The position numbers were made by a program, and so were the translations under genes. From NCBI GenBank assembly GCA_016630905.1, contig WBMQ01000007.1:868001-932000 (forward strand): 64,000 bases of DNA. The letters run 5' to 3'. Of the stretch, positions 21,112-33,188 are shown piece after piece. The notes below the pieces were generated by a model. It saw only the letters and a program-made list of their open reading frames with translations. It had not been told where the DNA came from and did not search any database. Within the stretch, counting starts at the first letter, position 1. Every line of letters starts with the position of its first letter. This stretch comes from Capillidium heterosporum. Lineage: Eukaryota; Entomophthoromycota; Entomophthoromycetes; Entomophthorales; Capillidiaceae.

Positions 21112-24100
21112 TCATTTACATTCCACTCTATCACCATCCAGTTTCTTCAGGTCTTTAAGGAAGGCGCCCAAAAAAGCAACATACAGCTCGTAAGCATCGG
21201 TAAATTCCTTGGCATCATTTCTACTTTGAACCAAATTCAAAGCCTCCCTAAACAAATTATTCCTAAAATGTGTAAGTAACTTCTACAAAGACAAAAAGAT
21301 ACCTCAGATCCAAACATTGTAGCCGTGGTACCGCAGTTAGTACTTTACTCAAATCAGTCACCTTGGTAATGTGATTATCGGCCAAGTTCAGCCACTTCAA
21401 ACTTAGAGGCAAGTTCCCAGCGGCATCTTCTTTTTGTTTGAAATCTAGCAGATTGTGGCTAAGATCCAGCGCCACCAACCTAGTCAGGTTTTTCAATTGA
21501 GGTATTGTACACAGCTGACATCTTCGTAGCTCCAGGAACTTCAAACTACTCAACTGGTTTTTGAAGTTCAACTTCTCCAGAAGCAGACTGACTTCTAACG
21601 AGCCTTTTCAAAAGATTAGCTAGAGCTTAGATGCAACAATTACCTTTGAGGTACAGATACTTTAACCGAGTTCGGAAGTTAAGATTACCGGGCAGGTAGG
21701 TAAACTTGTTGAACCTGAGGTTCAGCTTGGTAAGTTTAACATTGTCAAAGCTGGTAAAGGTGATGGGTATCGGACTCGAATCCAAAGTCAGGTGGTGTAG
21801 GTCGGGGAAAGTAACACGAGTCAGATCGTTCAACTGAATGCCGGGGTTGCCACTCAGCTTAACACTTTCCACCTTGGCAAAGGTACCCTTTAAGCTAGTT
21901 ATGATGTTGTTGGTTAAATCTAAGTTCTTTAACCGGCTAGCTAAATGGGTTTGGGAACCGAGTAGACTTTCGATACAGTTGTCCTTGAGATCCAACTTGT
22001 GTAAGCTAGGGCTAGTGAAAAAATTAACTTTGTGCGATTGGAAGCTTACTTACAGTTGAGTTACCAGTTCTAAGAGGTCGAATTTGACAATCGAGTTTCG
22101 ACTGATGGCTAATTTTTGCAGGTGGATATGAACCAGATCGATCTTGGTTAGCAAGTTGTCGGAAGCGTCCAGAAATTTAAGTTGAGGTAGCTGTCCAAAC
22201 CCTATTTAACAGAAAAAATTAACTTGTTAAGAAAAATATAAATATCTAAAAGGTTACATCGTAAAGTAGTCAATCGAGCCCCAGTCAGTATCAGACAGCT
22301 TAAACTTTGGTAGGGAAGCTCCTCTTGAGTCCTAGGGTAGGGCCAAGTATCCGGTACTGAACTTCTCCTAAAAGCAAAAATACATAAGCTATCAAAGGAC
22401 TTTAGAAGGTAAAAGTATACCTAGGTTTGATGACTTGGATAGAGACGTGCTCATCGGGTGAAGGTGAGGTGCTGGTGTTGGTAGTCGTAGCTGTGGCAAC
22501 CAAATCTAGGTTACCACAGTCGCCAAGGTCAGTCTGAGTTGCGGCATCCACCATAACGATCTCTTCCATTGTTCTACTGGCATCAATCTGACTCATGGCC
22601 AGGTCAGTAGGTATGAACCACCCGTGGAACGCCTTACCTGAGTTAGAACTGGAGTTCAAGTCGTTGCTATTCTTTGTAGAGTTGGTGCCAAGCTTAAAGT
22701 TGGGATTTGCAGAGAAGGTAGGAGTTGGCGACAGTAAGCGGTGGTAGTTGAGGCCAGGATCCCGGTGGTAGTTCGATCCGGGCGCGAAGTTCCTTCCTAG
22801 ACTGGATACCACTTTTGATTTGGTTTTTTCGTTTACGTTTTGCCTACGATTTAGGTCAGCTAGACCACTAGCCCTCGATACGCTGTTAGGTCGTTTCCTA
22901 GGCTTTGAGTACGGTTTACCCATCCAACTTGACTCAGAATCAATTGGAAGCTGGCTACTTTTGTGCCCCAGGTTAATCTCATTAGCTGACCCGTTCAGTT
23001 TAACCATCTGCAGCTGTTCGGACTGGTTAGTGTTCGGTGGGTTAACTTCCTCTAGCCGACTTTCTCTTTCACCATCTTTTTGTAATGTAGAAAGTGCCAG
23101 TCTTAGCTCAGCCGGGCTTAGTTTCAAAGTGCGGATATTGACGAAAGGGTCGTCGATGATGCCATCGATCGGTACCCATTTCATGCGGAAGCTGTCGTAG
23201 CGCATGTTGTTGACCTCCTTGGGGACCTTACCTACCATACTCGGTTTGATCAGTGTCAGTTCTCCGTTGCGAAACTTGGCTGGGAGTACACCGTGCTTCT
23301 TGAGTTGGTCGGCAGCTCTATCCGGTCCTAAATTTGGCTTCAATTCGGTCGCAGGTTGTTTGGTTGGAGGTGGCTGAGGCGGCGGTTGGAAGATCTCCTT
23401 CCACAGACTGGGTGGTATAGGCCCCCGCGAACTATCACCATAGGGTTGGTACAGTTTACTGGTGGTATTCGTAGTATTAGTGGTATTTGTATTCACATTA
23501 GAATTAATGTTTTCGATATCAGAAGGTGTTGGAGAAACTCGGGTCCGAGTGCCAGGTGCCAGGATCTGCAGAGGTTTGCTGTTGCTGGCTGTAGTGTTGG
23601 TAAAGAAGCTGCTGTTGGAGGTGACGTTAGTCTTTGGGGTTGACGATCCTTTACTAGAGCTGGACTTGGAGTTGTTTAAGGTAGATGTCGCTCGAGGATT
23701 GAGATTAGCGATGGGTCGCGTCGGTGAGAGGTCGGGTAGTTTACCAGGCACCAAATCAGTGACTATCCCCGGTCTTGAATTGGTACGTTGCAGATCGGCA
23801 GAAGACTTTACACTGGAACCCAAATATTTGCTGACAGAGTGGTTAGCACCAGATATGCTGAGGTCATCCAAAAAGTCGATGTTGGAGAGGTAACTGGCGT
23901 TAGGTGTAACCAACGACATCCTAGAATCCTCAGTTACCTGTCGAACCCACTCGTGATCCATTGAATCGAGGACTGGATCCAAGTTCAAATTGAATCCTGA
24001 TATCAAATTGGTATCCTCGGAAACTTCCGAATCGCTGGCTTGACTGCGTTTACTATTTTGGAATTGATCGTGGTCTTCAAGTGGGATAAAATCAGACTCT

Positions 24101-25204
24101 ACCTGCCGTTGCAGCCACTCCCAGGTGGTTGGGTGGGGGGTCAATGTCCTCGAGTGGGGCCGTCGCGGTGGTGGATGCTGTTTATGACTTTGACCTTGCT
24201 TATACAGGTTGGGAGCCGATGTCATTTTGCGGATACTTCCTCCACGTAAGTTGGAGCCGTCCTCACTACGGCCATTGATAGATCCACTGTTCAGCTCATC
24301 AGAAGAAGCAGTACAGGATCGTGCCGTGTAAAGCTCACGATCGTTTAAAGGCAGTTGCTGGTGATTGTTGTCAATTTGCGACACCAATGCCGACAAAAAG
24401 TCGTGGGTCAGCGTGTCATACTGAGGTTGAAACACCAGCGCTTTGTTGTACTTGATCGAATTGCCCCAACTTCCCAGGTCACTCTGCGTCCGCTTTATGG
24501 GGTTAGCGATTTCGTCGATTTTGGAAGGAGCAGTGCTAGGACGGTCGGGCACCTGATCCGGGTTTAAACCGGATGTACTGAATCCAAACTGCTTCTTCCC
24601 GCTGACAAAATTGATGGGCGGTGTAAAGGAGGTTGGTGGGCGACTGTTCGAAGGAGTTGGGCTCAAGTTGCTTCTAGAATCTTCAGCCTTTTTAAAAGAT
24701 ACCACGCGTTGCCCAGAAAACCTGCGTAAGGGAGCACCTACCAAGGAGTTGGGTTTCATAAAGTTGGTTGGGGTGTTCTTGTTTGAAATTTGTGGAGATG
24801 CTATCCGCGTTGGTTTATTTACCGGAGGGTTATTCGTTGGGTTGAACATAGTTTCTAACTTTAGCGGCGAAAACATGTCATTCGGGTTCTTGTTCCACTT
24901 GTATTTGTTGGCCATATTTCGAGCTTTGACGGTACCCTGTGACGAGTTGGCGGATTTCGCCGAGTTTATCACCATGCTCCCACTCTCCATCCCATCCAAG
25001 TGATTAAACTTTATAGTTCCGTTTACATTTACTCCATTGCTCCCATTTGAATTGTTGTTGGTACTAACTGTATCATACCTAGTTTCGTCAGCTACCCAAT
25101 CGTCGCTTAAGACGTCGGTCTCCCAAGGTCGCAATACTTTTGGCTATGGGCTAAACTCAATAAAAAATTAAAGTTAAGATTACCTTTAAAACATCAGAGG
25201 TCAT
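21112..25204 (-). CDS. Leucine-rich-repeat scaffold, Cdc11/Nud1 (centriolin-like) family
   Basis: Seven exons fit in phase: 25184-25204, 22421-25143, 22258-22367, 22054-22201, 21644-22011, 21303-21603 and 21112-21262, giving 1273 residues. The first exon is only 21 bases. A long, Ser/Asn/Pro-rich disordered region carries a W-E-x-D-x-x-x-x-D-D-W motif near its N-terminus. Around residue 650 is a block with RYDSFRMKWVPIDG and DDPF. Both resemble Cdc11/Nud1 features. The C-terminal third is a leucine-rich-repeat array (LDLKDNCIESL, LKYLYLKG, LKFLELRRCQL, LKWLNLADNHI). Cdc11/Nud1 anchors the septation initiation/mitotic exit network at the spindle pole body. The family call rests on architecture plus short motifs, so it is probable, not certain. 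Confidence 0.75.
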
Positions 25205-25849
25205 CAGGTGTTCTCTTTGCGTGTTATCGTTTGTTCAAACTTCCAGTTGGTGTTTCTACTCGTCGGGTTTCCAAGGTTCTAACAAAAACGGAAGTTTTAA
25301 AAGCCTTGAATTTGCAAATTGTATTTTGGGCAAATTGGAGAACCTAGAAAAAATTTCCGAGCTAAAATGGATAAATTTCGGAACTAGGTTGAAAAGATAA
25401 TGCAAGATACAGAGATGTACATTAATTTGGTTGTCTTGAACTCTTTACAGCCCACAAATCTCTAAAGAAAATGTTGCCGAAGAATATCTGCTTCAAAATG
25501 ACTTCCAAATTATCAGGCAGATGATCTGGGGCAGATTGGAGCATATATATTTATATACTATCTTTATCCTCCTTATGCAGTCTATTTTTCCAGATGAAAG
25601 AATAGAAGCTAGGCTATATAAGTGGCTGTTTAACCCCTAGATATCATACATACATTACAGTTCTATTCTACTTTCAACCTATATCCCTTCTATTCTATCC
25701 CTTCATAATCTGAACCAACATTAAAATACTCTATCCAATCAAGCCTATAATCTTGAAGATTTGCTTTGCTCAGTCAATTTCTAAAGCTCCCATTGAGCAA
25801 AGTTCAAACTTTTACTCTGATCAAGCTTACAAAGTTACCAAAATACGAA
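25205..25849. other. Divergent promoter region
   Basis: The stretch separates the Cdc11/Nud1-like gene (-) from the SGT1/ECD gene (+). It is AT-rich, with tandem pyrimidine-rich CTATCCCTTC-like words near 25679-25712. I see no gene. Confidence 0.45.
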
Positions 25850-27963
25850 ATGATGGATTCTACTAATTTATACAGAGAAAAATTGGGTGGATATGTAATT
25901 GAAGATAGCTTCAAATATCAAATCTATACGTTGACGTCAATAACGAACCAGCAGCTGGTTGAAGTAGATAGATTTTGGATAGAATCGATGGATAAAGTGC
26001 ATCACCAAGGACTAAAGTATTTATTTCAAAATACAAAATTTCAACTTAATTCGAAGGTCAGAGGTAACTACATTTGCTTCATTTGAAGTTTAACCTTTGT
26101 ATTTATTTAATGTCAAATAGATGTAGATGATACAATTAAGAAATTCACCAAGATATATGAAGGTCAGTACTGTTTTGGCGACTGCATTTTAGATGAATGG
26201 TATTTAACATACCTATTGTTCCAGCTAACTCTAAAATTCGACTTTTTAACTTTTACGTAAGTAGAATCTGAAATTTAATTTAAATACATTTTTATTTATA
26301 CATTATACATGTAGGATTGAAGACGACGATGGACAGTTTTTGTTGATAGAGATTGCTGATTATCTACCTAGTTGGATTGAACCCAAGCTAATGACCAATA
26401 GAGTATATTTGAAAGCTGTATATTTTGATTCTAACTTTTTGTTTATTTAGGTGTTCGTACACAACAACCAACTACATATAATAGACTTGACCCAGCTACC
26501 CCCATCGGCAACTTCTCAAACTATACCAATCTTTGAAGCTCTAAAAGTTTTAGAACTTCGCCCAGAACTCAATAAAGTCGAACAACTACTAAACCAAAAG
26601 CTAAAGGTTAAGCTGGATAGGATTCCCATTTTGGTCCAACAACAGTTCCATATCGTTGATTGTCAGTTGGATCGAAGGCTGGCAAAATTACTCGTCCATG
26701 AACCACAGCTGATTTCCAAGGTAGTGGAAAGCTACTATCTAAGGGATCCTTTGAATTTTAAGGTAATCATTTTATATGTATTTTTATTTATAAGGCTGTT
26801 TTTTGAATCAATAGGTATGTAAAGATATGAACAACTTTAAACCCACCGACAAAGTCAACGTAAAACTACAGATGACAAGGACCTTGTACAGCCAACTACT
26901 GTTCCAAAACCTACCCGAGCCTATACCGAACTCCTTCCTACCTTTAGAACTGAATGACAGCTACCAATTAGGTATAAAGTTGAGTTGTGGTATGGAAATG
27001 CTGTACAGCAAACTGTTGAAGTCTAGCAAACGTAAGGATGCTAAGAGTTCCAGCGTCAGTGTAGATGCTGAGTTAGAAAACTATGGGTTTGCTAAGGATC
27101 CTAAATGGGAGCTATTCCTCAACGACCTAACCTTCAAAAACTATTTCCTAAATGATTTGGAAGGCTCGCAAGCTTACAACGACAAGCTTCGTACCGCCAA
27201 ACTGCAATTCTTAAACGGGAGTAGTAGCATCAAAAAGACCGACCCTATTAACTTGAATTGGATCAACAACATTCTAAACAACTGTGAGCTGGACGACCAA
27301 TCCATTGCAGCTAGGAATTCCAGTTTAGTTGTATCGGGTAACGAGTGGCTCCAATTAAATGATACAGAGCTAGATTTTCAACTCGACAAGTTCAACGTGA
27401 ATAAGGATGAAAAACTCGGTATGAATGATTTGGAGGATGAGTTCGATTCAGATGAAGATGAAGAAATGAAGGAAGGGCTGAGTAGGTTAGATAAATTGGC
27501 TACCGACCTCTCCATGTTTTTGGATCAAGATGTAGGATACCTAGGAGTGGAACGAGCTTCGTAATTCTTTTTTATAACTTCAAATACTGACGGTATACAC
27601 AGTGATTCCATTCAAATCAACAACGAAGATATCAACGATAGCGAGGCTATAGATCTACCGGTGATTATAGATAGTGAAGACTATGGTAGACAATTGAAGT
27701 TGATGATGGAAGAACGTAATGAGCTTTTCAAAACAACTATTTACTAACCTTTTGTCTTAGTTGAACTCGTAGGTTCCGATAACGAGGCTGATCAAGGGCA
27801 AGAGCTAAGTATCGAAGATTATAGTCAACTGATGGACCAAGAGCTAATGGGAACAAAGGTCCAGCCCGAAAACCAACAGACTAATATGCTGGAAAGTTGG
27901 TTGAAATTGAATGATAAGGAGAATTCTGACAGCCCTATGCTACAGTTCTTCAACAAAAAATAA
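25850..27963 (+). CDS. SGT1 / ecdysoneless (ECD) family protein
   Basis: Seven exons (25850-26063, 26121-26256, 26315-26402, 26451-26762, 26815-27560, 27603-27715, 27761-27963) give 603 residues with matching phases. The diagnostic ECD block is clear: DDGQFLLIEIADYLPSW, then NRVFVHNNQLHIIDL, then repeated 'P' segments. Tail regions are acidic (DSDEDEEMKEGL), as in the family. ECD proteins interact with the R2TP chaperone and the Prp8 spliceosomal pathway in animals; fungal members were first described as transcription regulators (Gcr2 suppressors). The start could be either of two adjacent ATGs (25850 or 25853). The 3' end abuts the convergent Med27-like gene. Confidence 0.88.
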
Positions 27964-27980
27964 ATTATGTACTTTTGATT

Positions 27981-29543
27981 TTATTGTTCATTTAAACAGT
28001 TGATGTGGATGGGTAGATAACCCAGCTTTTCATTGAAGCTACGAACTAACGGAGGTAACGACAATACTGGCAACGTCTTGCCTAAAGGGTCCTGTTGATT
28101 AGGCTTGTACAGGTCCAAAATCTTTTGGCATTTGGAACAAGGGGCTGAGAACAGATCTTTATAGGTATATAGGAAGTCCTATTGAAGTTTACAAGTGATT
28201 GCAATTAATATGGTAAGCAGAACCAAAGAAAGTACCAGTAAGAAAGGCAGTGGATCCGACTTGCGAAACTTGAAGCTGCTTGTTACGTGGGGTGGTATAG
28301 GTAAAATCTGTTGGTTCAGTTGGGTTAGAAGTTGAAAGGTGGTGTTGGTTGATGGTTCGGTTGGTTCAGTCTATCACCATTACAGAAAATAGATAATTTA
28401 TAAGCATGGGCTAATACAAAACCAAGTAAATTTACCAATTCTGTAACCGAATAGAAGTTCAGCTTCAAAATCTTCCTAGTTAAACTGCCATTGAGCTTAT
28501 CGACCGTATCCATAAAGTAGATGGAAACTCTAAATATGGACAATACTGAAAACTATAAAATAAATTGTTAACCGCTACATTGATATTAAAAAGGGGAAAA
28601 GGTTTACCAGTAATATGTGATGGTTGGTAGGTAAGAGGCTTTGGAACAATGTGTAGTGGGTAGGGTACTCACTCTTGGTGAATTTTTCAGCCCACGTCTT
28701 TATTAAGGCCTCGATGGGTATAGCCTCTTCGTAGCTGGAGTTGGATACATGGGTTAAAGGTTCCCTATATTGAAAAAACACCGTTAGTATATAAATTAAA
28801 ATAAATAACTTACATAAATCTAAAAGTAGGTAACCCGGTATTCTCCAGCAACCCTTTCAGCTGCATCTTGCGTTTGTTAATAAATTCCTGGTCTATCTGT
28901 CTATATATATCAAAATTTCGGGTTATAAAGGATATGAAAAGCTATGGACCTACTTGATCTTATTATTCAAAACTTGGGTTTTTGTCTCCACCTCTTTTTT
29001 AATTTTGAACGGTAGGATCCTTTGCTCATTCTGTAGTTGACTTTATAGAAATGGATAGGGTTAATAAATTAAAAATAAAACAATTACAATCTGCGCTTCA
29101 AGCCACCTAATATAGGGTTGGAGACGTTCAAGTAGGTAAGTTGACCTTCTATCAGTATATCTATATTTCCATATAAAAAACTCAAACGTTAGTGGCTTAT
29201 TAAAATTGGGGAAATACCTTGTGAGGCATTCAAATTAATTTTAAATTCGTTTAAACTTTGTTCGCATTGTTTGACTTGAGTAATAAATTGATTTATACTA
29301 TCACTATCTAGGACATTTTTTAAATTGGTAGTACTACTGGAGTTAGAAGTTGGACTGGTAGAATTTAGTAAGCTGGATAATGTGTTGTTGAAGTTTATAC
29401 AGACTTGACCCAGCTAAAAATTCAAAAATGCAAGACATTTTAGATATTGAATATTAAAAATGTACCTGCTCCAACAGATTTTTTACGGTATCCAACTTCT
29501 GTAGATTGGTCAATGAACTACTGTTTCTTTTAGAACTGCTCAT
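27981..29543 (-). CDS. Mediator complex subunit 27-like protein
   Basis: Nine exons in phase: 29466-29543, 29218-29413, 29088-29160, 28954-29040, 28814-28900, 28608-28764, 28436-28552, 28236-28370 and 27981-28178, giving 375 residues. The N-terminus is Ser-rich and then coiled-coil-like. The C-terminus has FLYTYKDLFSAPCSKCQKIL, then LPPLVRSF and a final HINC. This matches the zinc-binding-like C-terminal segment I recall for Med27 (a CxxC after 'LF..PC', then LPP(L/V)VR, then a late Cys). Med27 sits in the Mediator tail/head junction and supports RNA polymerase II transcription. An upstream in-frame ATG at 29663 exists, but the Ser-rich start is likelier. Stop codons of this gene and SGT1/ECD are 17 bases apart. 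Confidence 0.65.
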
Positions 29544-31457
29544 TCTGTTGACTCTTAATACTTTGAGGCTAAGAATTGGAATCTCCACCTTTCCCAGAAA
29601 CTTCTCAAAGCCTGTTTTTGCAAAGAAAATATGACGTAATTTCCTTTCTGTAAATTTCAACATGAGAAATTTAGCAAAGGTTTAATTTTTCAGGTTTCAA
29701 CCAAGTTGAGAAATTTACAAACGCTAAATGAAGACCTAACAACTCAAAGTCAATAGTGATATAGGACAGATACGTAGCGAAAATCAATATATGAACATCA
29801 AGTAAGACTTTAAAGCCACTTTCTTTTTATTAGGTAAACTTTTTAAATTGGTAGATTCAAATAATTTGGAAGCATTCTATCCGTTTTTAAAAGAGTTGAC
29901 ACTATGGAAATAATAAGTGGTTTTAATCTTTTGTATGATGCTTCTTTCAATTCTATACTTGTAAGCTTTTGTTATAGCTTTTTAAGTAAAGGCATTGAAG
30001 TACATTGACAAATTTTTAAAAATAAAGATTGTAAATGATCAGTACAAAACAAGTAAAATTTTAATGAATTTACCTTAGTTTAGTATATATATCTTGGTTT
30101 CTTTTATTTATACGATTCTAGGCTGTATAGTGTCCAATATATTTTATTAGTTAAAAGTTTGAAAACTGCATCAGCTGTAGTTTTGCATTTTTATATAAAT
30201 TTGGAAATACCGTGTTCCAATGGAACTATATCTCTTAAATAAATACCCAGCACACATATAGTTCAGTTTTTGTATGCTACTAATATTTAGAATCTAAAAA
30301 ATATACTTTGTGGAGGCATTTGAGATATATCAGGCTAATAGCCGAGTACTTATTTCAAAACTTACTAAACTATAGGAACATTTCACCATATCTTATTGAC
30401 GGCCAATCTGGTTTAGTAAACTGATAGTAGGCATATACTTTCCATATTTGATGGCCCAGTTTTTTAGTAGTGACATGGAGATATATTTAACTCAACGGTT
30501 TGAACCAGCTTGACACGAATACAAACCTCGAAACTGTGCCTAATTATGTTCGACAATAGTGCAAATGCACTTTTAAAAGCATGGTTTGGTTCAACCACCA
30601 TTGTTCTAGAACTTTTGCTCTGCCTCTTCTCCACGAGCTCTTGAGTAAAATACCACCATCAAGGTACTTTTATCTACCATCTTTGATATTTACGGAAAGA
30701 ACAGTAGCTTTTCCAAATCCATTTTTTACCATCCATAAGCATACCAAAAAGGGTAAGCTCAACATCTTCAAAATTTTACGAAACCAATATCCCGTTTCAT
30801 AAGCTTGGATCTGGAGGAAGTCTCGAACTGAACATTAAGTATTATACACTACATTTAAGACTCAAGCTACTACTAAAAGTATGGAGTAAAGGTCGTTAAA
30901 TCCTAAATATATAAAATATTTTAACTTAAGGTGAGGCGGTTTCCAATTTAGTATGGAAAATCAAGTATACACACTTAACCGAACTCAATCGGCCAAAATC
31001 CCCACAAATCAATATTGATGCGGAGGGTTTGAAGCAAGGGTTCGGAAAACATTAGTCCAAATAACCAAAGGAGGTAGTATATCGTCCACCTGCCTACTAA
31101 AACCTAGACGTTTATTCAAAAATATAGCTTTACCACAAACTACCCAGCTATCAAAATATTTTAGTCCAAAGATTTGCTGCCAAAACCTGGAGTTCAATCC
31201 CAACTCGGAAATCCAAAATCCAAAGCAAGAAATGGGCATGCCATCCTACCTATTAAGCCAGCTTCATAGCCATCAACTACTGCTTTCGATTCCATAAACT
31301 ATGTAGTAAAATATACTTAAAAGTAGTATGGAAAGTATGTATAAATACTCGAGAGATAATCCAAGCTTTGAAGTATCTATCCACTTGAATCTCATCAACA
31401 GTTTACTACTTTCATTAATCGTTTACTATATTCACTAATAAGTTTCCAACATCTAAA
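29544..31457. other. Intergenic, no gene recognised
   Basis: This 1.9 kb AT-rich stretch has open frames of 70-76 codons near 30581-30802 (+) and 31009-31239 (-) that resemble nothing I know. They may be remnants. The last 150 bases hold the promoter of the 35-residue-repeat gene. Confidence 0.4.
31340..31347 (+). promoter_or_regulatory. TATA box of the repeat-protein gene
   Basis: TATAAATA lies about 110 bases before the ATG at 31458. The intervening leader contains the near-repeated words TTTACTACTTTCATTAATCG and TTTACTATATTCACTAATAAG. Confidence 0.45.
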
Positions 31458-32872
31458 ATGACCAAGTTGATCTTCATTAACTCATTAATCGTATCCATCA
31501 TCCTGAGCAGCGTCCTAGGGGCCCCCTACTACAAAAAGGAATACAACGGTAGCGGTATAAGTCACTGGGAGAACCACAATCCCCATCACAACAGCGGCGG
31601 CAATGGTGGTGGTAACTGGAACCACAATCCCCATCACAACAACGGCAGTAACGGAGGTTCGGATGTCGGTGACTCCAACAACTCTAGGCACCGCTGCAAA
31701 CCCAACCGCATCTTGGACGCCCCACTTCTCGGCAACTCTAGGCTAACCCTTGACGGCAATATCCTAGATGAGTGTGCCATCTTGAATCTCAAACCTGATG
31801 TCAAAGTGCAACACAATGGCAAAGATGAAAGTTTAGTAGATGCTCACTTGGATGTCAAAGTCGGTGACAAGCATTCGGGCAACTTGATCGATATCGACAG
31901 GGCCAGCGTCGAAGTCGCCAAGAAGCATGATGGGTCTAGTTTGATCGACATCAAAGCTAAAGATGTAACAGTCGGTGGTAAGGATGGCCTGATCACCGCC
32001 GACAAGATCACCGCTAAAGTTAATGAGAAGTCGGATGGTACTTCCCTAGTAGATGTCAAAATCGATGACGCTAAAGTTGGTGGAAAAGACGGACTAGTTA
32101 GTGTCGATAAGATCACCGCCAAAGTAGATGAACATAGAGACGGCACTTCCTTGGTAGATGTCAAAGTTCGATGACGCTACGGTTGGTGGAAGAGACGGTT
32201 TGGTCAATGTCGATAAGATCACCGCTAAAGTTGATGAAAAGCCGGATGGTTCTTCTTTGATAAATGCCAAAGTCGATGATGCTACAGTTGGTGGCCATAA
32301 AGGGTTAGTCAGCGTCGACGATATCAAAGCCAAAGTGAATGAAAACCACGATGGTACCGCTTTAGTTAGCGCTCACGTCCATGATGCTACCGTCGGTGGT
32401 AATAAAGGACTAGTCAATGTCGACGATGTCAAAGCCCGAGTAAATGAACATAGAGACGGTACCGCTTTAGTCAATACGCACATCGACGATGCTAACGTTG
32501 GTGGCAGCCATGGGTTAGTAAACATCGACGATGTCAAGGCCCGAGTAGCCGAGAATCATGATGGCACCGCCTTAGTCAATGCTCACGTTGACGATGCCAA
32601 CGTTGGCGGTAGAAAAGGATTGGCTGACATCAATAGAGTTACCGCTAGAGTAGCTGAGAACCACGATGGTACCGCTCTAGTGGATGCCAAAGTTGAAGAT
32701 GCCAATATTGGCGGTAGAAAAGGTCTAGCCGACATCCGAAAGATTAGAGCCAAGGTAGTTGAGAACAAGGAATGGCTCTTCCTTGGTAGATGTTAGAGCT
32801 GACAATACCAATGTCGGTGGACATAATGGGCTAGTTCATACCGATGCCGACGTTGAAGTCCTAGAGAACTGA
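31458..32872 (+). CDS. Secreted protein of tandem 35-residue repeats, frame broken twice
   Basis: This begins with a clear signal peptide (residues 1-21, ending SVLGA). A His/Asn/Gly-rich linker with two NPHHN units follows, then one short cysteine-containing domain (HRCKPNRI...LDECAILNL). About 8.5 tandem 35-residue repeats follow. The consensus is V-G-G-x-x-G-L-V-x-V-D-x-I-x-A-K-V-x-E-x-x-D-G-T-x-L-V, then x-x-x-V-D-D-A. An extra T near 32165 and an extra A near 32774 shift the frame. Discounting both gives one continuous protein ending at 32872. The repeats lack cysteine and are rich in Val, Asp and Gly, suggesting a beta-solenoid or beta-roll, perhaps at the cell wall. I do not know the family. 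Confidence 0.65.
31965..32850 (+). repeat. Coding tandem repeat, about 8.5 x 105 bp
   Basis: In-gene array of 105-base units, each coding 35 residues beginning with Val/Ile-Gly-Gly. Units diverge at many synonymous and some coding positions, so the array is not freshly expanded. The last unit is partial. Confidence 0.8.
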
Positions 32873-33188
32873 GATTGACTATGTAGTGGGCTTTAGCTTT
32901 ATAACTACTTTACTTTTCAAACCATTTATCTGTTGCTGCTATACATTTATTAAAACTATCTTTACACTTGAATTTTTAGTATATTCTTTTTGAATTTAGG
33001 TATTTAAGTTAGCCACAATCACTTTGAACTAGTTACAGATATATCTTGGTAGTTATATGGTAAACTTTATGCTGTGAAGCTTGTACCGTTCGAAAATTAA
33101 TCAGGCTTTTGTACTGAAACCCATTTTCAAGCTCAAGTTATAACTGCAGCTTCAAAATTCTAAAACCTCGCTCTTAAGAACTTCAAAT
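32873..33188. other. Intergenic, no gene recognised
   Basis: 3' region of the repeat-protein gene and promoter of PTPA. Nothing else seen. Confidence 0.45.

Noticed and set aside
22820-25003. Several 70-143 codon frames on the plus strand within the Cdc11/Nud1-like gene
   Set aside because: They are shadows of a 2.7 kb coding exon; no family pattern and low-complexity composition.
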